From Gammaproteobacteria bacterium (lineage in GTDB: Bacteria > Pseudomonadota > Gammaproteobacteria > Acidiferrobacterales > Acidiferrobacteraceae): a stretch of 64,000 nt of DNA. Below are positions 42,274 through 55,799 of this stretch, one piece after another; position 1 is the first letter of the stretch; each line of letters starts with the position of its first letter. The translations under genes and the position numbers were made by a program. The stretch lies in assembly GCA_028064935.1 (NCBI GenBank), contig JAPTWT010000281.1, positions 21,071-85,070 on the forward strand, in the 5' to 3' direction. The notes under the pieces were generated by a model that was given only the letters and a program-made list of their open reading frames with translations, did not search any database and had not been told where the DNA came from.

Positions 42274-43118
42274 GCTACCCACTCCTTGGGTTCGAATACC
42301 CATTCCCAGGCGCGCACCGCTTCTTGCGTCGCGCGCACATCATGGACGCGTACCACCCGCGCGCCGCCCGCTATGGCCGCGAGCGCGAGCGCAATGCTCG
42401 TATGCAAGCGTCCGTCCACCGGCAGGTCCCAGGGCTCACCGGTCATACGCTTACGCGACAAGCCGGCCAGCACGGGTGCGAGCCGAGCGATCCTCGGCAA
42501 CGCCCGCAACAGCGCCAGGTTCTCGGCCAAGTCCTTGCCAAAACCAAAACCCGGATCGATCAGGATGCGGTCGCGCGGGATCCCGGCGTCCTGTGCCGCC
42601 TGCAGGCGCGCCTCGAGATAAGAGAGGACCTCGGTCACCACATCCCGCCCGGCAATACGCGTTCCTATCATGGACGACCCCGCCGGTTCGTGCATCAGAC
42701 AAACCGGCACCCCGAGGTCGGCCGCTGTCGCCAGGGCCCCAGGCCTCGTCAAGGCGCGTACGTCATTGATGAACGACGCCCCGGCCGCGACCACCTCGCT
42801 CATGACCCGGGGTTCCGAGGTATCGACCGACAACGGCACGGGAAAACGCGCCTGCAGGGCGGCGACGACCGGGACCACGCGCGCGCATTCCTCGTCGGGG
42901 CTCACCGGCCGTGCCCCGGGCCGGGTCGACTCCCCCCCGACGTCGATGATGTCGGCGCCCGCCTCGATCAGCGCCTCGGCATGGCGCAAGGCCTTGTCCG
43001 GAGACAAAAAAAGACCCCCGTCCGAAAAGGAATCGGGGGTTACGTTCAGGATACCCATGATGGCCACCCGGCCATCGGTCCGCAGCCACGAGGCGGCGGC
43101 CTTACGCGTCTGCGCCAC
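42270..43118 (-). CDS. folP: Dihydropteroate synthase
   Basis: Joins p-aminobenzoate to the pterin pyrophosphate in folate synthesis; target of sulfonamides. The 282-aa TIM barrel shows [51 protein letters not shown] segments, DPGFGFGK and LSRKRMTG. The GTG at 43118 is five bases after AGGG and seven bp past the ftsH stop. Confidence 0.95.
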   Translation of the reverse strand: MAQTRKAAASWLRTDGRVAIMGILNVTPDSFSDGGLFLSPDKALRHAEALIEAGADIIDVGGESTRPGARPVSPDEECARVVPVVAALQARFPVPLSVDTSEPRVMSEVVAAGASFINDVRALTRPGALATAADLGVPVCLMHEPAGSSMIGTRIAGRDVVTEVLSYLEARLQAAQDAGIPRDRILIDPGFGFGKDLAENLALLRALPRIARLAPVLAGLSRKRMTGEPWDLPVDGRLHTSIALALAAIAGGARVVRVHDVRATQEAVRAWEWVFEPKEWVA

Positions 43119-43125
43119 CGCCGCC

Positions 43126-45048
43126 CTACCGCGATTCCCCGGCCGGCGTATCCATGCGCGGCTTCACGCGCGCCCGGTCGGCGGCCTTGGGCTCACTGCT
43201 GTCGCCCCCCGGGGCGGTGGTATTGCTATCGTTGAAGCCGTAGGGTGGACGCGGCTTACGGCCTTCCATGATGTCGTTGATCTGATCCGTCTCGAGGGTC
43301 TCCCACTCGAGCAACATGCCTGCCATCATCTCCACCTTGTCCTTGTTGGTCTCGATGATGCGCCGCGCGCGGCCGTACTGTTCGTCGACGATGCGCCGTA
43401 TCTCGGCATCCACAAGCTGCGCCGTGGCATCGCTCAGGTTCTTGTGGGTGGTCACATCGCGCCCGAGAAAGACCTCGCTCTGATTCTCGCCATAGACACG
43501 CGTGCCGAGCCGGTCGCTCATGCCCCAGCGGCTCACCATGTTGCGCGCAAGCTCGGTGGCCCGCTCGAAATCGTTCGCGGCCCCGGTGGTCATCTGATGC
43601 ATGAACACCTCCTCGGCGATACGCCCGGCCATGAGCACGGCGATGGTCGACAGCAGATACTCGCGGTCATGGCTGTAGCGGTCCTCGGTGGGCAGCTGCA
43701 TCGTCACCCCGAGCGCCCGTCCACGGGGGATGATGGTCACCTTGTGCACGGGATCGGTGTTGGGCAATAGACGCGCGACCACGGTATGGCCCGATTCGTG
43801 GTAGGCGGTGTTGACGCGTTCCTTTTCGGGCATGACGATGGAACGGCGCTCGGCGCCCATGACGATCTTGTCCTTGGCAAGCTCGAAGTCCTGCATCTCC
43901 ACCAGGCGCTTGTTGGCGCGGGCCGCAAACAGCGCCGCCTCATTCACGAGATTGGCGAGATCGGCGCCGGAGAAACCGGGGGTGCCGCGCGCCAGGATAC
44001 TCGGCACCACATCATCCGAGACCGGCACCTTGCGCATATGGATGCGGATGATCTGCTCGCGTCCGCGGATATCCGGCAGCGGCACGAACACCTGACGGTC
44101 GAACCGTCCGGGACGCAGGAGCGCCGGGTCAAGAACATCGGGCCGGTTGGTGGCGGCGATCACGATCACGCCCTCGCTGCCCTCGAAACCATCCATCTCG
44201 ACCAGCAGCTGGTTTAGGGTCTGCTCGCGCTCGTCATGACCGCCACCGAGACCCGCGCCGCGCTGGCGGCCGACGGCATCGATTTCGTCTATGAAGATGA
44301 TACATGGGGCGTGCTTCTTGGCCTGATCGAACATGTCGCGCACGCGCGAGGCGCCCACGCCCACGAACATCTCCACGAAGTCGGAGCCGGAGATCGAGAA
44401 GAACGGCACCTTGGCCTCGCCGGCAATGGCCTTGGCGAGCAAGGTCTTGCCGGTGCCCGGGCTGCCGGTCATGAGTACGCCGCGCGGGATGCGTCCGCCG
44501 AGCTTCTGGAACTTGGTCGGGTCGCGCAGGAACTCGACGAGCTCCTTGACCTCTTCCTTGGCCTCTTCGACGCCGGCGACGTCCTCAAAGGTGACTTTAT
44601 TGGTGTCTTCCGTCAACATGCGCGCCTTGCTCTTGCCAAAGCTCATGGCGCTGCGACCGCCCCCACCGCCCTGCATCTGGCGCATGAAGAATATCCATAC
44701 CCCGACGAACAGCAGCAACGGGAACCAGTTGATGAAGATCTGCAGCAACAGGGACTGCTGCGCAGGCGGCTTGGCATTCACGCTTACATCATTATTCAGG
44801 AGCTGACTCACCAGCCCCGAATCGGTCGGCGCGTAGGTCTGAAAGCGCTGGCCGGTCTTCGTGATCCCGGTGATGTTATGGCCCTTGATAACGACGCCAC
44901 CCACCTGCCCCTGCTTGACATGGTTGATGAATTGCGAGAAGGCGATGGACCGGACCGCCGGGTGATGGTTGCCGAAGCTGTTGAAGACCGACATCAGCAC
45001 TATGGCGATGATGAGCCATAGAAGCAGATTCTTTGCTAGATTATTCAA
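43126..45048 (-). CDS. ftsH: ATP-dependent zinc metalloprotease FtsH
   Basis: Membrane-bound AAA protease that degrades misfolded membrane proteins and regulators such as sigma-32 and LpxC. The 640-aa protein has two N-terminal transmembrane helices, Walker A GSPGTGKT, Walker [12 protein letters not shown], the pore FVG motif, the SRH region and the zinc site HESGH. The start is TTG at 45048, six bases after GAGGT; no in-frame ATG is near. It follows rlmE by 45 bp, the rlmE-ftsH pair seen in many proteobacteria. Confidence 0.97.
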   Translation of the reverse strand: MNNLAKNLLLWLIIAIVLMSVFNSFGNHHPAVRSIAFSQFINHVKQGQVGGVVIKGHNITGITKTGQRFQTYAPTDSGLVSQLLNNDVSVNAKPPAQQSLLLQIFINWFPLLLFVGVWIFFMRQMQGGGGGRSAMSFGKSKARMLTEDTNKVTFEDVAGVEEAKEEVKELVEFLRDPTKFQKLGGRIPRGVLMTGSPGTGKTLLAKAIAGEAKVPFFSISGSDFVEMFVGVGASRVRDMFDQAKKHAPCIIFIDEIDAVGRQRGAGLGGGHDEREQTLNQLLVEMDGFEGSEGVIVIAATNRPDVLDPALLRPGRFDRQVFVPLPDIRGREQIIRIHMRKVPVSDDVVPSILARGTPGFSGADLANLVNEAALFAARANKRLVEMQDFELAKDKIVMGAERRSIVMPEKERVNTAYHESGHTVVARLLPNTDPVHKVTIIPRGRALGVTMQLPTEDRYSHDREYLLSTIAVLMAGRIAEEVFMHQMTTGAANDFERATELARNMVSRWGMSDRLGTRVYGENQSEVFLGRDVTTHKNLSDATAQLVDAEIRRIVDEQYGRARRIIETNKDKVEMMAGMLLEWETLETDQINDIMEGRKPRPPYGFNDSNTTAPGGDSSEPKAADRARVKPRMDTPAGESR

Positions 45049-45093
45049 GGTGTGACCTCGTGCGCCCCAAAAGACGCGCCTGCCGCCATTCTC

Positions 45094-45720
45094 CTACGAC
45101 TCCGGTCCCGACACAACAGGCCGTAACCCGGTACCGAGGAGGTAAACCTCGGGGCTGCGGGGGCGCGACGCCGGCGGTTTGCGCGTGGCCACCCGTTGAA
45201 AACGGTGCCGCATGTCGGCCAAAAGCTCCGGGAATCCGGCACCCTGAAAAACCTTAATAAGACAACTACCGTCCCGGGTCAAGCACGAGATGGCAAAATC
45301 GAGCGCGATCTCGGCAAGCCCCATGGCGCGCGCCTGGTCAGACGCCCCCACGCCACTTATATTGGGGGCCATGTCGGAAATTACAAGGTCCACCCGGTCC
45401 CCGAGCGCGCGGTGTACCGCCTCATAGCAGTCGGGGTCGGTGAAATCCCCCTGAATGAACACCACCCCGGGCAAGGGGTTCATGGGCAAGACATCGACCG
45501 CCACGATGCGTCCCGCAGGCCCCAGACGGCGCGCCGCGTATTGGGCAAAACCCCCGGGGGCGCTCCCGAGATCCGCGACCACCGAACCCGGACGGATGAG
45601 ACGGTCGCGGGCATCGATCTCCATGAGTTTGTAGGCCGCCCGTGAACGGTAGCCCTCGGCCTGCGCGCGTTTCACATAGGGGTCGGCGAAGTGCTCATCC
45701 ATCCAGCGGTTGCGGGCCAT
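45094..45720 (-). CDS. rlmE: 23S rRNA 2'-O-methyltransferase E
   Basis: Methylates U2552 of 23S rRNA (FtsJ/RrmJ), important for large-subunit assembly after heat shock. The 208-aa protein shows RSRAAYKLMEID (Lys of the catalytic tetrad), VVADLGSAPGGFAQYA, LVISDMAPNISGV and CLIKVFQGAGF. ATG at 45720. It leads ftsH, and follows the DUF4149-like gene by 17 bp. Confidence 0.95.
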   Translation of the reverse strand: MARNRWMDEHFADPYVKRAQAEGYRSRAAYKLMEIDARDRLIRPGSVVADLGSAPGGFAQYAARRLGPAGRIVAVDVLPMNPLPGVVFIQGDFTDPDCYEAVHRALGDRVDLVISDMAPNISGVGASDQARAMGLAEIALDFAISCLTRDGSCLIKVFQGAGFPELLADMRHRFQRVATRKPPASRPRSPEVYLLGTGLRPVVSGPES

Positions 45721-45737
45721 GGGACGGTCTTAGGCCT

Positions 45738-46151
45738 TCACAGGGCGCGGGCCACGACCATAAGCCCCAAGACGCCCTCCGCGAGGTAGACGGTCGTGGA
45801 GACGACATGCAAGGCCATGAACGGCCCCCAGGACGGGCTCCCCGGCCCAAAATGCGGGGTGGCGCGCAGCATCGCCATGATCGGCAGGATGAGCAGCGCA
45901 AAGATCCCGTCCAGCCCCCAGGCGATACGCGCCAGACGCCGCCAGCGGCCCGCCGGCACGGCGCCGGCCACGATCCCGCCGAGGATAAGACCGAGGCCCT
46001 GACCGGCGGCAAACAGGTCGCCCGCAAGCCCGCCCGCCACCGCCTGCGGCAGGCGCCAGAACAACAAAGGCACGACGCCCGCGACCGTCCACAGGCTGCC
46101 CATCCACAAGACCGCCGCGACCCGCGCAAGGCCGGCCGCGGGCGATGGCAC
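45738..46151 (-). CDS. DUF4149-like small membrane protein
   Basis: A 137-aa integral membrane protein with four hydrophobic segments; LARVAAVLWMGSLWTVAGVV at the N-terminus and the pattern of helices match the uncharacterised DUF4149 family found between greA and rlmE in many gammaproteobacteria. The start is uncertain: GTG at 46151 lies 10 bp past the greA stop and gives normal length, while an ATG at 46190 would overlap greA. Function unknown. Confidence 0.7.
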   Translation of the reverse strand: MPSPAAGLARVAAVLWMGSLWTVAGVVPLLFWRLPQAVAGGLAGDLFAAGQGLGLILGGIVAGAVPAGRWRRLARIAWGLDGIFALLILPIMAMLRATPHFGPGSPSWGPFMALHVVSTTVYLAEGVLGLMVVARAL

Positions 46152-46161
46152 CCGCGGCGGA

Positions 46162-46630
46162 TCAGATGTAGCGGATGTCGAGGATCTCATACTGGCGGGT
46201 GCCATCCGGGACGCATACCTCCACGATATCGCCACTCTCCTTGCCGATCAAAGCGCGCGCGATCGGGGAACTGATCGATATCTTCCCGTCCTGGATATCC
46301 GCCTCGTCGTCGCCGACGATCTGGTAGGTGACCTCGCGCTGCCCATCCTCCTCGAAAAGGTTCACGGTCGCACCAAACACCACGCGACCTTGGGCATTGA
46401 CGGTCAGCGGATCGATGATCTGGGCATGGCCAAGCTTGGTCTCGACATCGCTTATCCGCCCCTCGATGAAGCTTTGCTGTTCCTTGGCCGCATGGTATTC
46501 CGCGTTTTCCGATAAATCGCCGTGCGCCCGCGCCTCCGCGATCGCCTGTATGATGCGCGGCCGCTCGACGGTCTTCAGACGGTGCAGCTCCTGCTTTAGC
46601 TTCTCGGCGCCGCTTACCGTGAGAGGAACT

Positions 46631-46638
<8 letters not shown>
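46162..46638 (-). CDS. greA: Transcription elongation factor GreA
   Basis: Rescues backtracked RNA polymerase by stimulating transcript cleavage. The 158-aa protein has the N-terminal coiled coil with the acidic tip ([16 protein letters not shown]) and the C-terminal FKBP-like domain ([18 protein letters not shown]). ATG at 46638 is seven bases after AAGGAG and overlaps the last eight bases of carB. Confidence 0.97.
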
Positions 46639-49872
<3,234 letters not shown>

Positions 49873-49873
<1 letters not shown>

Positions 49874-51006
49874 CAGGACCTCGCCACCCCGTTTTGCGCC
49901 GCATCCATGAGCGCCGTGAAGCGCGCAAAAAGCGGCCAGACGTCATGGGGCCCGGGACTCGCCTCGGGGTGCCCCTGAAAGGAAAACACCGGTCGATCGG
50001 CATGGATCAACCCCTGGACCGAGCCGTCGAACAGCGAGCGGTGCGTCACGCGCAGACAACCAGGCAGGCTCGCCTCGTCGACCGCGAAACCATGGTTCTG
50101 GCTCGTGATCAAGACACGGCCGGAGTCGATATCGAGCACCGGGTGATTGGCGCCATGGTGGCCGAACTTCATCTTTACGGTGCGCCCGCCCAGGGCAAGC
50201 CCCAGCAGCTGGTGACCGAGACAGATCCCGAAAAGCGGCACGCCCGAGGCCACAAGCTCCTGCGTGGCGTCGATGGCATAGCCGCAGGCCTTGGGATCAC
50301 CCGGCCCGTTCGAGAGAAACACGCCGTCGGGCCGCAAGGCGAGCGCCTGCGCGGCCGGGGTCTGCGCCGGCACCACCGTGACGCGGCAACCGGCGTGCGC
50401 CAGACTGCGCAGGATGTTGCGCTTGACCCCGAAATCATAAGCCACCACGTGGTAGCGTGCCGGCGGGCCCTTGGTCTCCCAGAGCCCCTCCTCCCAGACA
50501 TAGGACCGCGGCGTCGACACACCCTTGGCGAGATCGAGCCCGTCGAGGCCGGGAAAGGCACGCGCCAAAGCCACCGCCGCCGCCTGGTCACCGGCCCTGT
50601 CGCCGGCCAGTATGACCGCGTTCTGCGCACCCTTCTCACGCAGCCGGCGCGTGAGCGCGCGCGTGTCGATGCCGGCTATGGCCACCACCCCGCGCTGTTG
50701 CAGGAAGCCCCGCAGGTCTCCCGTGCCACGGTAATTGCTGTAGCAGGCCGGTGCGTCGCGCACGACAAGGCCGGCGGCGTGGACGGCCGCCGCCTCCATG
50801 TCGTCGTCGTTGACGCCGGTGTTTCCGATGTGCGGGTAGGTCAGCGTGACGATCTGGCTGGCGTACGAGGGGTCCGAGAGGATCTCCTGGTAGCCGGTCA
50901 TGGCGGTATTGAACACGAGCTCGCCCTGGGACGCCCCCGCGGCCCCGATAGACTCCCCGACGAACACTGTGCCGTCGGCGAGAGCAAGCAATGCCGGTTG
51001 CGCCAC
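49873..51006 (-). CDS. carA: Carbamoyl-phosphate synthase small chain
   Basis: The glutamine amidotransferase subunit that delivers ammonia to CarB. The 377-aa protein shows the N-terminal [33 protein letters not shown] and the class I amidotransferase triad: Cys in [11 protein letters not shown], His and Glu in [13 protein letters not shown] at 51006 follows GGAGG by four bases. The open frame runs 25 codons upstream through a leader hairpin. Confidence 0.96.
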
Positions 51007-51034
51007 GGTACCTCCCGCCTCAGGGTTTACATAC

Positions 51035-51065
51035 AAAAGCGGGAGCCGCTCTTCGCCGCTCCCGC
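51035..51065 (-). terminator. Hairpin with T tract in the dapB-carA spacer
   Basis: On the minus strand an 8-bp perfect stem (51065-51058 with 51046-51039, 11-base loop) is followed at once by four T. It lies 62 bp after the dapB stop and 29 bp before the carA start. It could terminate the dapB transcript or act as an attenuator for carAB. Confidence 0.6.
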
Positions 51066-51126
51066 CCGGAAAACGAGTCATTCACAAGGGTTTGTCGGGA
51101 GATTGTAACGAAATGGCCGCGCGAAA

Positions 51127-51924
51127 TCAACGCAGGCCGAGCACATCCTGCATGTCATAGAGACCATGGGGACGGTCCATCAGAAAGCGCGCGGCGCGCA
51201 TGGCGCCGTCGGCGAACACCTCCCGGTTATCGGCGATATGGGCGATCTCGAGGCGCTCGGAAGGCAGCGCCAGGTACACACGATGCTCGCCCACGATTTC
51301 CCCGGCACGGAGGGTCGCGAAACCTATGCTGCCCGGGACCCGCGGCGCGCGCTCCTGGTGCCGGTCGTACACGGCCACATCCACCAGACGCCGGCCTCGC
51401 GCGGCGGCCGCCACTTCACCCAGACGTAGCGCCGTCCCCGACGGGGCATCGATCTTGTGGCGGTGGTGGGCCTCCAGGATCTCGATATCGGCGTCGGGCA
51501 GGGCGCGGGCGGCGATCTCCAGCACATGCAAGGCGAGGTTTACGCCCACACTCATGTTGGCGGCCACCACAAAGCGGCCTCTGTCGGCCAGGACCCGTAG
51601 TCGTTCGCTGGCCGCCCCCGAAAGCCCGGTGGTGCCGATGACCGCGCCCTTCCCGAGCCGCGCGCAGATTTCCGCATAATGCGTACTCGCCTCGGGGGCC
51701 GTGAAATCGACCAGGACATCACAGCCCGCGATCACCTCTTCGGGCGCATCCGATACCGGCACCCCGAACGGCGCGCCGCCGATGAGGGTCGCCGCATCCC
51801 GTCCGCAGGCGCCATCGCCGGCGCGCACGAGCGCCCCCGAGAGGCACGCATCGGCCTGCCCGCGCACTGCCGCAAGCACCGCCCGACCCATGCGACCGGT
51901 GGCGCCTGCCACGGCAATCCTCAT
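51127..51924 (-). CDS. dapB: 4-hydroxy-tetrahydrodipicolinate reductase
   Basis: Second committed enzyme of the diaminopimelate/lysine pathway. The 265-aa protein has the Rossmann motif VAGATGRMGRAV, VLVDFTAPEAS, GTTGLSG, and the substrate motif EAHHRHKIDAPSGTAL with the catalytic His and Lys. ATG at 51924 follows a GGGGGG run. It is co-directional with the DsrE-like gene, dnaJ and carAB. Confidence 0.96.
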   Translation of the reverse strand: MRIAVAGATGRMGRAVLAAVRGQADACLSGALVRAGDGACGRDAATLIGGAPFGVPVSDAPEEVIAGCDVLVDFTAPEASTHYAEICARLGKGAVIGTTGLSGAASERLRVLADRGRFVVAANMSVGVNLALHVLEIAARALPDADIEILEAHHRHKIDAPSGTALRLGEVAAAARGRRLVDVAVYDRHQERAPRVPGSIGFATLRAGEIVGEHRVYLALPSERLEIAHIADNREVFADGAMRAARFLMDRPHGLYDMQDVLGLR

Positions 51925-51993
51925 GATCCCCCCTCAAAAGCCCGGCCCGCCCGCCGACCCACCGCACACGGACCCAGGATTGATCCCGCGGCG

Positions 51994-52491
51994 CTACCAG
52001 GCAATATAGGCGTAACCCTTATGCTGGAGCTCCATCAGGTCCGCAGCGCCCATGGGCACATAGGTGGCAAGCGGCAGCAATGCGGATTTCGTCAACTTCA
52101 ATGTCCGCAGGGTATTGCCGCAGCCGTGAAACTCCACACCGTAGTCATGAAGGCTCGCCACCCCGGCGCGGATGCCCCTTGCCACCGGCCGGACGGGCTT
52201 TTTCAAGACCACGCTGATGCCTTCGGCAAAACAGGTTACCACGATATGGATCGAGCTCCCATAACGCCGCAGCAAGGCCTGTACCGACGACAGGATATGC
52301 TGCTGGTAGCCATGATCCGCCTGGTTCAGCTGGTAGACGATATGGTGGGTGGCCTTCTGGCCCGGAAAGGTCAGATCGAGACTGTCCGCGGAACCGGCAA
52401 AGGCCGCGCCCGAGCCCATGGCCGCGGCCACCCCGCCGGCGGCGACAATGACGCGCCGGCGCGATGGATTGAACGTGCGTTTGTCCCCCAT
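51994..52491 (-). CDS. Tat-exported DsrE-like protein
   Basis: A 165-aa protein with a twin-arginine signal (PSRRRVIVAAGG, residues 9-20; hydrophobic to about 32) and a DsrE/DsrF-like domain: the strand IHIVVTCFAEGISVVL and GVEFHGCGNTLRTLKL with Cys124 in the position of the DsrE active cysteine. ATG at 52491 has GAGGGTT upstream. It interrupts the usual dnaJ-dapB adjacency. It resembles the protein at 9369-9875 in its two core motifs. Sulfur transfer or binding in the periplasm is inference. Confidence 0.75.
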   Translation of the reverse strand: MGDKRTFNPSRRRVIVAAGGVAAAMGSGAAFAGSADSLDLTFPGQKATHHIVYQLNQADHGYQQHILSSVQALLRRYGSSIHIVVTCFAEGISVVLKKPVRPVARGIRAGVASLHDYGVEFHGCGNTLRTLKLTKSALLPLATYVPMGAADLMELQHKGYAYIAW

Positions 52492-52539
52492 AGCGAACCC
52501 TCGTTACGGTAATGCTTGAGAGACGACCGCCGCGCGGTT

Positions 52540-53688
52540 TTATTCCCCGGAACTGCGCGCCTTGGGCTCGAAAAAGCCCCGCAGCTTGTCCAGCCATGAG
52601 TGCTCGACCGGATTGTGGCGCTCCCCGCCCTCGCGTATCGAGGCATCAAAGGCCTCGAGCAATTCGCGCTGGGTACGCGTCAGCTTGACCGGCGTCTCCA
52701 CCGTTATCTGACAGAAGAGGTCACCGACGTGACCGGTGCGGACGTTCTTGACCCCCTTGCCGCGCACGCGAAAGACCTTGTCGGTCTGCGTCTCCGGCGG
52801 GATCTTCAAGGTCATGCGCCCGTCCAGACTCGGGATCTCGATCTCGCCGCCCAGGACCACGATCCCAAAGCGCACCGGCACCTTGCAATACAGGTCGTCC
52901 TGCTCCCGGCGGAAAAAGGCGTGCGGCTTCAGCTTGATCTGCACGTAGAGATCGCCCGCCGGACCCCCGTTCTCGCCGGCATCCCCCTGTCCGCTCACGC
53001 GGATCTGGTCACCCTCGTCGACACCCGCCGGAATCGTCACCGACAGGGTCTTGGCGCGCCGCGCGCGGCCCTCGCCGCGACACTCGACGCACGGCTGACT
53101 GATGGCCCGCCCGCTCCCGCGGCAATTGGGACAGGTCTGTTGAATCGAAAAGAAACCCTGCTGGAGACGCACTTGACCGTGACCGCCGCATGTCGGACAG
53201 GTCACCGGTACACTCCCGGCGCGGGCCCCGGACCCTTTGCACAGATCGCAGGTCGCCATGGTCGGCACCCGGATACGGGCCTCGGTGCCAAAAACCGCAT
53301 CCTCCAGGGACAGGTCCAGGGTGAAACGCACATCGGCCCCACGGTAGACCTGGCTGCCGCGACGACCGCCGCCCCCGCCGAAGATATCCCCGAAGACATT
53401 ATCGAAGATATCGGCAAAGCCCCCGGCGCCGAACGGTCCGCCGCCCGGCATCCCGCCACCCTGCATGCCGGCATGGCCGAACTGGTCATAAACCGCGCGC
53501 TTTTGCGGGTCACTCAAGACCTCGTAGGCCTCCTGGCACTCCTTGAAGACGGCCTCGGCACTCTTGTCATCGGGATTACGGTCGGGATGGTACTTCATCG
53601 CCATGCGGCGATAGGCCTTCTTCACCTCGGTGTCGTCCGCCCCGCGGGTCACACCGAGAACCTCATAATAATCGCGTCGCGTCGTCAT
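52540..53688 (-). CDS. dnaJ: Chaperone protein DnaJ
   Basis: Hsp40 co-chaperone that stimulates DnaK ATPase. The 382-aa protein has the J domain with HPD ([12 protein letters not shown]), a Gly/Phe-rich linker, four CxxCxGxG-type zinc repeats ([32 protein letters not shown]) and the C-terminal substrate-binding domain. ATG at 53688; the frame extends ten codons further without homology. It is separated from dnaK by a strong terminator. Confidence 0.97.
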   Translation of the reverse strand: MTTRRDYYEVLGVTRGADDTEVKKAYRRMAMKYHPDRNPDDKSAEAVFKECQEAYEVLSDPQKRAVYDQFGHAGMQGGGMPGGGPFGAGGFADIFDNVFGDIFGGGGGRRGSQVYRGADVRFTLDLSLEDAVFGTEARIRVPTMATCDLCKGSGARAGSVPVTCPTCGGHGQVRLQQGFFSIQQTCPNCRGSGRAISQPCVECRGEGRARRAKTLSVTIPAGVDEGDQIRVSGQGDAGENGGPAGDLYVQIKLKPHAFFRREQDDLYCKVPVRFGIVVLGGEIEIPSLDGRMTLKIPPETQTDKVFRVRGKGVKNVRTGHVGDLFCQITVETPVKLTRTQRELLEAFDASIREGGERHNPVEHSWLDKLRGFFEPKARSSGE

Positions 53689-53723
53689 AATCCCGTACTG
53701 CCGCAAAACCCCGACCATAGAAG

Positions 53724-53756
53724 AAAAAAGGCACGGGCGTCAACACCGCCCGCGCC
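53724..53756 (-). terminator. Intrinsic terminator between dnaK and dnaJ
   Basis: On the minus strand a 10-bp stem with one G:U pair (53756-53747 with 53739-53730, seven-base loop) is followed directly by six T. It lies 19 bp after the dnaK stop and 35 bp before dnaJ. It should reduce dnaJ transcription relative to dnaK. Confidence 0.85.
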
Positions 53757-53775
53757 CCCGTCCTCTTCCAAGACC

Positions 53776-55710
53776 TTACTTTTCGCGGCGATTCTCATTG
53801 ACTTCTTCGAACTCGGCGTCGACGACATTGTCGCCGCCGGCCTGCGTCCCGCCCGGCTGCTCGGCATCGCCCCCCGCCGAGCCGCCCGCCTGGGCCTGCG
53901 CATACATCTGCTCGGTCAACTTGTGACTCGCCTGACTCAAGGCCTCGGTCTTCGCGGTGATCTCCGCCTTGTCGTCACCCTTGACCGCCGCCTCCAAATC
54001 ACGCATGGCCGCCTCGATCGCGTTCTTGTCGGCTGCGCTCACCTTATCGCCCAGATCCTGCAAGGACTTGCGCGTACCGTGCAGGAGCGCCTCGGCCTGA
54101 TTGCGGGTATCCACCAGCTCATGGGCGCGACGATCCTCCTCGGCATGCGCCTCGGCGTCCTGCACCATGCGCTGGATCTCGGCCTCGCTCAAACCCGAGC
54201 TCGACTTGATGACGATGCGGTTCTCCTTGCCCGTCGCCTTGTCGCGCGCCGACACATGCAGGATGCCGTTGGCATCGATATCGAAGGTCACCTCGATCTG
54301 CGGAACGCCGCGCGGCGCCGGCGGTATATCGGTGAGATCGAAACGCCCCAGCGACTTGTTGCCGGCCGCCATCTCGCGCTCGCCCTGCAGGACGTGCACG
54401 GTAACCGCCGTCTGACTGTCCTCGGCAGTCGAGAATACCTGCGCGGCCTTGGTCGGTATCGTAGTGTTTTTCTGGATGAGCTTGGTCATGACGCCGCCCA
54501 TGGTCTCGATACCCAGAGACAACGGCGTCACATCCAGCAACAAGACATCCTTCACGTCACCCGCCAGCACGCCGCCCTGGACAGCCGCGCCGATCGCCAC
54601 CGCCTCATCCGGATTCACGTCCTTGCGTGGATCCTTCCCGAAGAAATCCCGCACCGCCTCCTGCACCTTGGGCATGCGCGTCTGGCCGCCGACCAAGATC
54701 ACATCGTCGACCTCGGTGACCTTCAGGCCGGCGTCCTTCAACGCGATCTTGCAAGGCTCGATGGTCCGCCGGATCAGTTCCTCCACCAGGCTCTCCAGCT
54801 TGGCGCGCGTGATCTTGACGTTCAAATGCTTCGGCCCGCTCGCGTCGGCCGTGACATACGGCAGATTGACGTCCGTCTGAGTGCGCGAAGACAGCTCGAT
54901 CTTGGCCTTTTCCGCGGCATCTTTCAGGCGTTGCAGCGCCAGGGGATCCTTGTGCAGATCGATGCCCGAGTCCTTCTTGAACTCCTCAGCCAGATAATCG
55001 ATCAGCCGCAGATCGAAGTCCTCGCCCCCGAGGAAGGTGTCGCCGTTGGTCGATAACACCTCGAACTGATGCTCGCCATCGACCTCCGCGATCTCGATGA
55101 TGGAGATATCAAAGGTGCCGCCGCCCAGATCGTAGACGGCGATCTTGCGATCGCCCTCCTTCTTGTCGAGACCGAAGGCCAGGGCTGCCGCGGTCGGCTC
55201 ATTGATGATGCGCTTCACATTCAGCCCGGCGATGCGCCCGGCATCCTTGGTGGCCTGTCGTTGCGCATCGTTGAAGTAGGCCGGGACGGTGATGACCGCC
55301 TCGGTCACCTCCTCGCCCAGATAATCCTCGGCGGTCTTTTTCATCTTCTGAAGGACGCGCGCCGATACCTCCGGAGGCGCCATCTGCTTGCCGTTCACCT
55401 CGACCCACGCGTCGCCGTTCTTGGCGCGCACGATCTTGTAGGCCACCATCTTGATGTCGCGCTGCACGATGTCATCTTCGAACTTGCGGCCCACGAGACG
55501 CTTGACCGCATACAGCGTGTTCTGGGGATTGGTGACCGCCTGGCGCTTGGCCGACTGCCCGACCAGGATCTCGCCTTCATTGGCGTAGGCGACGATCGAG
55601 GGCGTGGTGCGATCACCTTCGCTGTTCTCGATGACGCGCGGCTTTCCGCCCTCGATGACGGCGACGCACGAATTCGTGGTTCCCAAGTCGATCCCGATAA
55701 TCTTTGCCAT
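53776..55710 (-). CDS. dnaK: Chaperone protein DnaK
   Basis: Hsp70 chaperone of 644 aa. Motifs: [15 protein letters not shown] (phosphate 1), [15 protein letters not shown] (phosphate 2), [13 protein letters not shown], the linker region [16 protein letters not shown] and a Gly/Gln-rich C-terminal tail ending in [15 protein letters not shown] at 55710 follows GAGGA. It has its own sigma-32-type promoter just after grpE. Confidence 0.98.
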   Translation of the reverse strand: MAKIIGIDLGTTNSCVAVIEGGKPRVIENSEGDRTTPSIVAYANEGEILVGQSAKRQAVTNPQNTLYAVKRLVGRKFEDDIVQRDIKMVAYKIVRAKNGDAWVEVNGKQMAPPEVSARVLQKMKKTAEDYLGEEVTEAVITVPAYFNDAQRQATKDAGRIAGLNVKRIINEPTAAALAFGLDKKEGDRKIAVYDLGGGTFDISIIEIAEVDGEHQFEVLSTNGDTFLGGEDFDLRLIDYLAEEFKKDSGIDLHKDPLALQRLKDAAEKAKIELSSRTQTDVNLPYVTADASGPKHLNVKITRAKLESLVEELIRRTIEPCKIALKDAGLKVTEVDDVILVGGQTRMPKVQEAVRDFFGKDPRKDVNPDEAVAIGAAVQGGVLAGDVKDVLLLDVTPLSLGIETMGGVMTKLIQKNTTIPTKAAQVFSTAEDSQTAVTVHVLQGEREMAAGNKSLGRFDLTDIPPAPRGVPQIEVTFDIDANGILHVSARDKATGKENRIVIKSSSGLSEAEIQRMVQDAEAHAEEDRRAHELVDTRNQAEALLHGTRKSLQDLGDKVSAADKNAIEAAMRDLEAAVKGDDKAEITAKTEALSQASHKLTEQMYAQAQAGGSAGGDAEQPGGTQAGGDNVVDAEFEEVNENRREK

Positions 55711-55769
55711 CGCTTTGTCCTCTTACTCCCGCTGGGGAAGATAGATAGTTGTAAGGCCGCAGGTATCCC

Positions 55770-55797
55770 AGATGGGGGCCCAAGGGCGTTTTTCAAG
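55770..55797 (-). promoter_or_regulatory. Sigma-32 (RpoH) heat-shock promoter of dnaK
   Basis: On the minus strand CTTGAAA (55797-55791) and CCCCATCT (55777-55770) are separated by 13 bp, a full match to the RpoH consensus. It begins two bases past the grpE stop codon and is about 60 bp upstream of the dnaK start. Confidence 0.85.
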
Positions 55798-55799
55798 GG

